DNA of 19,385 nt from Pholiota molesta. Lineage: Eukaryota > Basidiomycota > Agaricomycetes > Agaricales > Strophariaceae. The notes under the pieces are model-generated. The model searched no databases and was not told where the DNA came from. It saw only the letters and a list, made by a program, of their open reading frames with translations. A program made the position numbers and the translations under genes. Shown piece after piece: positions 1-8,583 of the stretch; within the stretch, counting starts at the first letter, position 1; every line of letters starts with the position of its first letter. The DNA lies in NCBI GenBank assembly GCA_014925825.1, contig JACGCK010000502.1:1-19385 (forward strand), written 5' to 3'.

Positions 1-716
1 GATGTGAGATATTTCCGTGTCTACAAATGACTGAGGTGTCGGTATACAGTTGGGTGTACTTCGGTTCCATGTGGTACATACTCAATTCGGTAACTGCAAA
101 TATGGAGCACACGCGAGTTATTTGCCTCTTTGGGCCCTAGTAAGGAATTGACTTCCAGCTCGCAGTGATCCCCGGAACCCATGTTGATGGAGTTTCTGCA
201 GCGCTCAGGAAGAGTCAGAAAGCCGTTATCATGTTCGTTATGTTATCTATTGAAGACCGTATGCATTTACCCTCTATGACGCTCTGAGGAACCTTGAGAT
301 TGCAGAACACGAGTGAGCACACTTCACATCTACTTACACCACTTGACCGGCAGGTATGTATAACTCACAATTCACACTGCGTGCGCGTCGGGAAAATATC
401 GGCCGAAACGGGCAAACCTTCCAGTAATCTCCCCTGTAATCTTTCCTCTACCCGGCGGTGAATACGCTGAACACGCTGTACTTGCATTTACACACCCACA
501 TGCTGCAACAGACCAGTTTCGTTCAGTCCATGCTGTGCGATCGTGTTCATCATTCCTTCTACCGCCTGGATGCTTGATGACTTAACTTAGTTCATTCCAC
601 TTCTCAATAGTGAGGAACGATGTGAGTACTTAATCCACCCTTAAGTTATATACTCCTCCTCTCCAAGCTAGGTTTTGGTACTACTATTCACCGAAACATT
701 TACGTGCCCACTCATT
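1..716. other. 5' intergenic region upstream of the first arrestin-like gene
   Basis: I see no coding region, RNA gene or repeat here. The last 60 bases contain a pyrimidine-rich stretch (about 648-665, CTCCTCCTCTCC-like) close to the first usable ATG at 717. This is typical of a fungal core promoter or 5' leader. No clear TATA box was found. Confidence 0.5.
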
Positions 717-2481
717 ATGCCAGAGCATGATGCTCCGATTCCGCCTGCTTCGCCACCGACTTATGCTGGCACCCAAACTCTGGATATCCTCCACGTTTCA
801 GCGCCTAGTGCGGAACTACCTTCCTATGCTCCCAGTCTGCGAGCGCCGTCGATTAGGTCAAGGAGACATGAAGACCAAATAAAAGAGTTTGAAAATGACA
901 TAAAGCGCAAAGGCAAAACATTGGCGTCAATGACACTCCTAGCCGATGCTTCGTTTTCCAAGCATGTGCCCACCTTCTTGGGAGGCTCGCCGATCAAAGG
1001 AAGGGTGTGCCTCAATGTTGACAAGCCCGACACGTTCCATTCAATATTTGTCTCAGTGAGGAATTTCTTTTCTCAACATTTACGCCACTGCTGACACGAA
1101 GGTAGATCCGAGGGACGATTATTCCAGGCGCAGATCCAAATCAGCACCAGACCTTCCTGAACGTATTGGAAACGCTCTGGTCCTCAGAACAAGGCGTTCC
1201 CCCGCGAAATAATGTCCCAAATAATGCCAGTGTCTCGCATGTTAACAGTCGCGTTGATTCTAGCAATACCAGTGCAAGTAGTGCTGGTGCTGGGGCCAAA
1301 TCCGGGGTAAAGCTCGAAGGCGAATTTGTTTGGAACTTCGCTATTGAACTTCCCAAGCAGGTCGCTGTGCCCCATGGACGGCAGAAGCAGATCGAGCTGT
1401 TTAACCTTCCGCAAACTTTTATCGAGCGGCAGGCTCGCGTCAGTATCACCTATGAAATTCTCGTCCGGTTTGCGAGAGGGAAGTGGCAGACAGATTACAG
1501 GTGAGTCGGCTGAGGTCTGGAACGTTCTTTCCCACTGCAGACCTTTCTGAATCCGTATCACCGATGCTCAGGATACCTGTAACTTTCGGATACATCCCAC
1601 TATCAAGTCCTGCCCCTTTCTCGACTTTACGGCGGCTTTCATATCAAGAGAATGCTCCTTTGCTGGGACCTACTGTGGACATTGATGGATGGCACCGCGT
1701 GAACCCGGTCGACGTGAATGGCATGCTGTTCAATGATCGTGCCGTTAACATCAACTGCACTGTGTGTATTCATGTCCTATTCATAATTCTTGACCCCAGA
1801 TCAACTGATAGCTCATTCTATCGAAAAGCTATACCTCGCTAAACCTGTCAGTATATTTGGCGGCTCAAAAATCTTATATCTTTCGCTGATTTAGTTTTTT
1901 TTTTTTTGCATGTTAGCTCCAATACACGCGAGGCTCGTTGATTCCGCTATCGGTTTGTCTAGAAAGTGAGGACCAACAATGCCTTGATTTGTTGGTGACA
2001 TCCAGGGCGATTGTTATCCGGCTCCAACGTCGCATTCAATACCATTATGATTCGGTACACACTGTGGGAGCTCATCAACTTAGAGATTCCATTGAACATT
2101 CTGATCCTGCGATTATGTGGCCTTCGAACGAAGGTATAGAGGACCCTCCCAAGCGAATCCGCTATCTGAACGGCGAACTACATTTAAAGGCTGATCTCAA
2201 GCCTTCCTCTGCGATGGCAGATTTTTGCATAGAGGTATGGTATCTTTCCCTCAGAGTGTCTACTGACAACGTCGATCTGACTCTGATTTCGGCAGTATAC
2301 CGTAATGCTACTCTCATTTCAAGCACCAGGATTTGAACCTACCGAGGCTAAACCACTCGTTGAGCAGCCTGTTGAGGTTGTCACAGCATACGCTGCAGGT
2401 CCTCGTCCGAGGAAGTACGCGCCACCTGGATATGAATCGGAAATTTCAGCTTCAAAGCGTTTTGGTCTTGATTTGGATTGA
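717..2481 (+). CDS. Arrestin-like (ART-type) trafficking adaptor, copy 1
   Basis: Six exons: 717-1055, 1106-1500, 1572-1761, 1829-1846, 1917-2234 and 2296-2481. They total 1446 nt, or 481 residues, with all splice phases matching. The first ATG after the upstream in-frame stop is at 717. The protein reads as an arrestin fold: an N-terminal part with a GxPIKGRV-type strand, a middle block rich in beta-strand patterns (FVWNFAIELP, ARVSITYEI) and a C-terminal part. PPTY at residues 13-16, LPSY at 34-37 and PPGY at about 463-466 are PPxY-type motifs, as used by arrestin-related adaptors to bind Nedd4/Rsp5 ubiquitin ligases (family knowledge). The likely role is directing ubiquitination and endocytosis of membrane proteins, which is inferred. 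It is paralogous to the gene at 3171. Exon 4 is only 18 nt and encodes LYLAKP. The arrestin assignment rests on pattern recognition, not a search. Confidence 0.82.
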
Positions 2482-2597
2482 AGTTGCAATTAATTTAAAT
2501 TGTATCATACACGTATTTGTGAAGTAATATCATACTTATTGTATTTTCCTACCATATGTTTAACCATAGGTGTATGTATCAGGATGCTGTATCTAAC

Positions 2598-2625
2598 TAC
2601 TGTACCATTGTAAATTGTTCGTCCG
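2598..2625 (+). repeat. Left terminal inverted repeat of the MITE-like element
   Basis: This 28-bp repeat begins TACTGTACCATTGTAAAT and ends GTCCG. It matches 2953-2980 in reverse complement with no mismatch. Bases just outside it do not continue the match. Confidence 0.85.
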
Positions 2626-2952
2626 TCCCGTGTCCCGAGGCCAGTGGATGTGGCCGAATTTGGACATTTGTCCCTTGTCCCGGATGGCCTGGCCGAAGGC
2701 AAAATGTGTCCCGGGGTCTGGCCGAAATGTGATTTTGGTCTGAATACATGCAAAATTGCATAAACGTAAAAAATATGACCAAAATTGCTTTGATTGAACG
2801 CAATATGAGGACAAAAAAGCAAAATTTTCGCCAATTTTTCGGTGAGAAGGCATGCAAATTTTTTTGCTGTGGCCGAAATTTTGGCATGTCCCAGGCTGCC
2901 TCAGCGTTGGCTGAATACAAAATTTCGTCCACCATGTCCCGTGTCCCACCCC

Positions 2953-2980
2953 CGGACGAACAATTTACAATGGTACAGTA
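2953..2980 (-). repeat. Right terminal inverted repeat of the MITE-like element
   Basis: This is the perfect inverted partner of 2598-2625 and ends ...ATGGTACAGTA. The following bases (TTCTCGG) do not match the left flank, which defines the element boundary at or next to the terminal TA. Confidence 0.85.
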
Positions 2981-3031
2981 TTCTCGGCCCTCGTCTCGGA
3001 CTCGGATCTGGCAACTTGAAGGAGTCGGGCA

Positions 3032-3040
3032 TATATAAAT
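3032..3040 (+). promoter_or_regulatory. TATA box of the second arrestin-like gene
   Basis: TATATAAAT lies about 130 bases upstream of the ATG at 3171, a reasonable spacing for a fungal TATA promoter with a leader of about 100 nt. The site is only about 50 bp beyond the right end of the MITE-like element, so sequences upstream of the core promoter come from that element. Confidence 0.55.
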
Positions 3041-3170
3041 AGGGTTTTCCGAGGTCTGATGCAATCTCCATGTTGCTCTGACCGGAAGACCTCAGGGTAC
3101 GGAAGCCATTGGCGCCTTATAGCCTCTTATAGCCTCAGATGCCAAACATTCTTACTTACGCTCGACCATC

Positions 3171-4935
3171 ATGTCCGGCAACGTTGCAGCGCATTTGAAT
3201 CATCTTCCACCATCCTACGACGTTGCTTCACAATCATTTTCAACTCCCAATAACTTGAATAACTTTAGTGACCTCGTCGCAACACCTCCTGTGCCCGATT
3301 TACCAATCTATACAACTGGCCAACGGCCAAGGACCTTTCCTGCGACTAGGACTGTCGAAAGGCAGAACCCTCAAGAGTTCTATTACGAACTAAAGAAACG
3401 AGGAAAGGCATTTGCGATTTTGACAATTATCACAGAAGGCGCCTACTCGAAACATATGCCAACTTTTGTCGAAGGCCACCCAATCAAAGGGAGGGTACAA
3501 CTCATCTTGGATAAGCCTGATGCTATACAATCTGTAGTCATTTCTGTATGTCATTCGTTCATATTCCTTATTTCTTATTCAAACGAGGTCTGGCCACTTC
3601 ATATTGCTATCAACACCAGGTTCTTGGACAGTTCATTACGGGTTCCAATCAGGGCGAACAGCTGTCCTTTATCGACATGACGCATGTGTTATGGTCCCAG
3701 GCTGATGGCGAGCCCAGGAATGCGAGCTCGAGCAATAGCGATTCCTCTCCCGTTTCCAATTCACTGAAATTTAACGGAAAACTCAAAGGCGAATATACAT
3801 GGCCATTCTCAATAGATCTTCCCAAAGAGGTGTTAATGACATCTGGGCATCGGAAGGAACCTCAAATTTTCCATCTTCCACAGACCTTCAACGAGAGGCA
3901 CACCCGTGCTACTATCAGCTACGAGATTTGCCTCAAATTGTTGCGAAATAAGCTGCGGACAGATCATCGGTAGTGCTCTGTTTTTGCTGTGCCCTCTTAG
4001 GAGAGAAGTCTACTAATTTTTCTACCTTAGAATACCTGCACAGTTTGGATATGTGCCGATCACCCGCCCACCTCCCTTTCCGAGGCTCAGGCGACTTGCA
4101 TACGAGCAAGGAACACCATTGGCCGGCCCAACGGCGGACCCTGATGGCTGGCATGCATCGGAGCCTGTCCGCGTGAAAGGTTCTATATTCAATAGTCGCT
4201 CGCTACACATGGGATGTCAGGTGAATGCCTCTTTTTGAACATTCGAATAACTTGGCTGACTTGGGGGGTGTCAAAAGCTCTTTCTGGCGAAACCTGTTAG
4301 CAATCTCCTTATGCTCCAGTCTAAATTGCGTATCCTAACAGATACATATAGCTTACATACACGAGAGGCACTGTCATCCCAATGTGCCTTCGTCTCGAAA
4401 GCGACGACGGGCAAGCAGCGGACTTGATCTCATCTCCGAAGTCAATTGTAGTGCGTCTGCGACGCCGCATCAAATATCACCACGATTCAGAGAAAACATT
4501 TGAATCCTTGGCATGGCGGGATGCTATTGACCATTCCCAGTTGGCTGTCTGGTGGCCATCCTCAGAAAGAGCAGAGGATAGATATGGGCGTCTCAGGTTT
4601 GTCAACGGGGAACTTCATCTTCGCCCGGATATCAAGCCCACTTCCGCCATGGGATCGTTCCGAATTGAAGTAAGAGCAGTTTCTTAATTAGCTTTCCGTT
4701 GACTTTCCGTGCCTGATAAAGTTGTCCGCAGTATTCGATCGTCCTCTTCCCTTTCGACGCAGTTGGCCTAGAATTGATGGAGTCGGAACCATTGATAGAG
4801 GTGCCAGTGAATATCGTCACTTCTTACGCCCTGGGACCTCGGCCTCGAATGTTCGCTCCACCGGGTTATGAATCAGATATACCTGCCCAACAAATCACCA
4901 ACATTGTGTTGGTAGACGACATGGGATACTTGTAG
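3171..4935 (+). CDS. Arrestin-like (ART-type) trafficking adaptor, copy 2
   Basis: Six exons: 3171-3545, 3620-3969, 4031-4220, 4278-4295, 4352-4669 and 4732-4935. They total 1455 nt, or 484 residues, all in phase. Exons 3, 4 and 5 have exactly the same lengths as in copy 1 (190, 18 and 318 nt), and intron phases agree throughout, so the two genes arose by duplication. PPSY at residues 13-16 and PPGY at about 460-463 sit where copy 1 has its PPxY motifs. This supports an adaptor for an Rsp5/Nedd4-type ubiquitin ligase (established for ART proteins, inferred here). The 18-nt microexon encodes LFLAKP. The protein has no signal peptide or membrane segment, so it should act on the cytoplasmic side of the plasma membrane or endosomes. 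Substrates cannot be told from sequence. ATG at 3171 is the first in frame and follows a TATA box. Confidence 0.82.
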
Positions 4936-5231
4936 CCGTTATTTATGGACTTCGCCGTTATACGGCCTCTTATCATACTACCCTGGGCCATATTCGAATA
5001 GGCCATTTTTACTCGTAAGTGCTATATTACAACTACTCCTGCACTTCTATTGCTACATGGACATGACTCCTAGGCTTTGTACATTGAATGCTATTCACCT
5101 TGCATGCTTTTATAGTATCCCATAGTAAAAAACATTTCCTCTTCTTTTACTTTCTCTTTGCTTCACGGTCAAAGGGCCGGGTCACGCCGACAGAGTCCCA
5201 CCCAAATGCGTAGGACATCCTATTATTATAC

Positions 5232-6735
5232 TCAAGTCAATGAAATAAAACTGATATGATTGAAGCTGACCTTCTGAGATCCAAACACAACAACTACAAA
5301 AATGGGGACTAAGAAAGAACGTCACAACAGCTCATTAGTCGTGTCCTCGAAAACACATCCGGCATGTCAAAGTTACCTAGAGCCAAGATGATTGACAGAA
5401 TTGCGGTTTGCACATCAGTCTTGTCAAAGTACTGTGCAGCAGAGACACTAGTAGACAATCAAAGTCAACTCCACGAATGAAACACAAATCAATGAAAGGG
5501 TAACGAAGGGGGCCTCACATTATGGCAAGAAAAGGGCCGATACAGAAGATTACGACGCGAATGAGCGCATCAGGCGCGATGTAGCTGTCATTCCGGAATA
5601 GCGACTTCAGACTCCCGGAAATACGCCAAAGGGTGATTACAATGAGAGCTGATGCACGAAGCAGAGCGTTAATCGGCTTTTCTGACACAAATGTACAGGA
5701 AGAAATTATGCTTTGATATTTGCTTACCTTCAACGCTAATGATGAACACCATGGCTACGATAGCAATAGCTCCCGCAATTTCTCTCCTACGAAATTGAAC
5801 ACCAAGCATATTAGTCTGAGGTCAATGCATTATTTCTAAAGAAATTCTTACGGTCCTGGGCTCGATATATGGCAGTACATCCCAGTTGGGCTTCGTTGTG
5901 GTGTCAAAGGATTTTTCAAGCCATACTAATTCGTCCAATATCACTTCCGTGACGGTGCATGGAGCTGGTAGTATGCTCACGATGAGAAATGCAACGAAGG
6001 CGCCTATGAATGATATGCAGGGCACTGCATGAAGCTGATACGACATTTGAGTGAACGGTGCATACATGAAAGTAGATAGACGGGCATACCGCTACGATAT
6101 ATATATGAGGTACAGCGGGTTGGGACTTGACGGCGCGTCGCAGTATCATATATGTCTGCAGAAGGATGTCCACGTCAGGAAATCACTGGAGAGAAAACTA
6201 TTACCTGTAAAATAAATGAGAGCGGATACAACCCATCTCTACCCATTTAGCGCGCCATAGATGGGCATAAATAAAACAACCCAAAAAGCAAGAATGATCA
6301 AGAAACCCACAGCACCACGAGAGAATGAATCAACGCCGCCTGCACCAGACACATGTGCGACCCCGGCGACGGCCCAACCCTTCCCTGTTGCCCAAGCAGC
6401 AACAAATTGGCGATGGCACTAACAAAAGTCGTGCTGAGCGCCGCATACCACGTCGAAGTCCGACGAATCTGCGAGAGCCATGCAGTGAAAATGAGGAGAA
6501 GGACCAGGATGAAATCTATAAAGTAGAGCACGTCGTAGGCGATGATGAGTCTGAGATTTGGTGTATCGGGGGTGCTCTTATTTGGCTGTGACGACCTGAT
6601 ATCAAGCATTACGGGTAGTGCTACATCGGATCTGGGGTTGAAGAGAGATGATAAGTATTGGACCAAGATGCGCCAGTATTGTCTCCAAATGAGTATGTAT
6701 GCTGACCTTTCCTTTAGCGCCAACGAACTGAACAT
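5232..6735 (-). CDS. Fungal seven-transmembrane receptor-like protein
   Basis: Nine exons on the minus strand: 6735-6311, 6238-6205, 6155-6090, 6034-5981, 5925-5852, 5786-5728, 5681-5519, 5447-5377 and 5308-5232. They total 1023 nt, or 340 residues, with all phases consistent. A second ATG at 6609 would give 298 residues and fits better with a short extracellular N-terminus. Predicted hydrophobic helices include AYDVLYFIDFILVLLLIF, a second starting TTFVSAIANLLLL, one after CLVQAALIH, one containing ISFIGAFVAFLI, AGAIAIVAMVFIISV, VVIFCIGPFLAIIV and ILSIILALVPIFVVVVFG. The extracellular loop contains SPTGMYCHI with a cysteine, a pattern I associate with basidiomycete GPCR-like multipass proteins. 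Ligand and signalling partner are unknown. Its 3' end faces that of the second arrestin-like gene across about 300 bp. The first intron's donor site (6310) is the least certain junction. Confidence 0.72.
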
Positions 6736-7516
6736 GGCGGTATCGTGACAATACAGCAGCGAAAGACAGTATTGAGTGATGTCAGTAGTTGGACCCTTTT
6801 GAATTGGGGGACACGAGGGTTATAGATATGTCTTGCTACAAGCTAAGAGACCTCCAACGAAACTTATAAGCCAAGGATATGATTTTAGTGCTCTGAGCTG
6901 TCGGAACACAGACGAATGATTACACTCAAGGCTACCGTTACATGCAACCAGGTCTTCTCGTTCTCACTTTGACATGATAGTGGCCTCGAACAGAAGGCTG
7001 CGATCTATCTATCATCACGATAAATATGAGCGTTTCCACGGCTAAATAGGGCGATGTCCATTTTTGCGGGAAGCGCGGATTGCTAGGACATTGCGGAGCG
7101 AAAGAGATAGGGCATAGGAGAATGTTCAAGAAGGAGGCGCGTCAAGAAGGACCAAGCGGACTCGAACTTGAATTTACAGAAGTTTGGGGTATCCCGAAGT
7201 GCATTGCAGCTTGAATCAGAATCGGTCTACCAGCGCTAAAGTAACCCGGGAGCCCCTGAGAAGAACAGTCGAAGTTGAGCTTCAGTCAAGAATTGCCAGA
7301 GGAGAGGCTGTGCGAACGCCAGGAGTCGGTCTTTTGTAACACTGAGCAGGAGGTCCGGAGATGACAGTTGCATCGCAGTTGCAAGCTGCCAGCCAGGTGT
7401 CCGCTGAGTTGGAAGTTGAACTGATAGTGGATGTCGCTGACGGTTGTTGGCACTTGAATACCATGGCAGTCGGTTGCAATTTGTTGTGTAATGTTAAATG
7501 TGTTGGCATTCCTGCA

Positions 7517-7530
7517 CACGTGGCCACGTG
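7517..7530. repeat. 14-bp palindrome of two CACGTG boxes
   Basis: The sequence CACGTG-GC-CACGTG is a perfect palindrome. CACGTG is the E-box bound by bHLH factors (for example Cbf1/Pho4 types in yeast). Two copies 8 bp apart, immediately beside a second and larger palindrome, suggest a regulatory site, but no gene start lies within 700 bp. Confidence 0.6.
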
Positions 7531-7536
7531 GTCTAT

Positions 7537-7568
7537 AAAGTGTACGCGTCGCGCGACGCGTACACTTT
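7537..7568. repeat. Perfect 32-bp palindrome with two ACGCGT boxes
   Basis: AAAGTGTACGCGTCGC is followed directly, with no spacer, by its exact reverse complement. Each arm contains ACGCGT (7544-7549 and 7556-7561), the MluI cell-cycle box bound by MBF-type factors in yeasts. The palindrome could form a cruciform or a hairpin transcript, or act as a dimer binding site. Function is unknown. Confidence 0.75.
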
Positions 7569-8583
7569 CTGAATCAGATGCATCCATGTTTTTAAGTTAC
7601 TGATTTTATTGGAGCATCCCGAAACCCTTGAATAGAAATACTACCGCGATTAACTCTAAGTATTTCAGAGCATTTCCTAGGCAACTCTAACTATCAGTAC
7701 AGAACTCCTACAGTATTTATGGTAAAGGGTTGGTAAAGGGTCATGATGATGTTGCAATATGTTGCACCTATATTTGGAATTCAATATCCCAAATAAGGGA
7801 ATTTTATTGTGGCTTCTGGGAACAGGCTCAGTCACGGAAAGCACTCTCCCGACCGGCTTAGACAAGGCTTAGAGTCGAGCTAGGGCTGCTAGGGCTGGCG
7901 CTGATCGCTAACCTTCGTGCTGATTAAAAAATCACAAGTAAAATTGAATTTGAGATGATATCATTACTGAACTAACAAAGCAATCAAGATAAGAAATGCA
8001 TCGAACCAAGTGCAAGCAAAGCTCCTAAGTACCACAAAAAAAGTGCTGACAAAGCGAATATTCAGGATATGAGGCATAGACGGTGCGTAGATGCTACTGA
8101 AGAGTTTAGATTGTGTCAAGAGGATTTCCAAAGAAAGGACAAGATAGCAACGAGATAGCTGATAATGAAGGCTCGATCAAGGAGAGTCGTGAGCATGCAC
8201 AGAAGACAACAATACAATGTAGACGAAGAACAAAATGATGGTGGTGGCACAATGAGTAGCAATTGCCGCCAAAGGTGCCGACGAGACAGCGCGAGGTGGA
8301 GCCCAATACAACGATGGTGATACGGAGGAGAGACCGTAATACGAGAAAGACCCAGCACGTAACAATAATTAGGACCTAAAACGAAAGGAAATAAGAAAGA
8401 GAGAGATAGATTGTAACACAGAATTATAAGATATTATAAAGAGAGCTTCGTTATGTCATGAGATAAGAATCCAACTTCCAACCGCCCCACCACGCCGATC
8501 CCTTCTCCCTTCTCTTTCCCACTTCCAAGGGCAATAGGCACCAAGGAGCCCAATATACCAATTGGCAAATACCGCGGCCAGCT

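Larger units (their letters stand above)
2598..2980. mobile_element. MITE-like element with perfect 28-bp terminal inverted repeats
   Basis: Positions 2598-2625 and 2953-2980 are exact reverse complements. The outermost bases on each side are TA, so the element may be read as 26-bp inverted repeats starting CTGTACCATTG, flanked by a TA target duplication. That layout is typical of Tc1/mariner-type non-autonomous elements. The interior of about 330 bp has no credible ORF and contains repeated GGCCGAA and GTCCCG words. No transposase is present, so the element would depend on one supplied elsewhere. It lies between the two arrestin-like genes, about 50 bp upstream of the second gene's TATA box. 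Confidence 0.8.
6736..8583. other. Gene-poor region between the 7TM and SUN genes
   Basis: Short open frames exist on both strands, but none has convincing splice structure, recognisable motifs or codon use. The clearest structured elements are the two palindromes at 7517-7530 and 7537-7568. A short imperfect direct repeat (GGTAAAGGGTTGGTAAAGGG) lies near 7720-7740. The part next to 6735 should hold the promoter of the 7TM gene, and the part next to 8583 the terminator of the SUN gene. Confidence 0.5.

Noticed and set aside
2505..3064. Several overlapping open frames on both strands between the arrestin genes
   Set aside because: They lie in the inverted-repeat element and its flanks, and their translations have no family features. 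Frames on both strands reflect composition, not genes.
8100..8370. Short hydrophobic minus-strand open frames downstream of the SUN gene
   Set aside because: Three overlapping frames are open at once. None has a supported start, splice sites or recognisable sequence, and a chance origin is likely.
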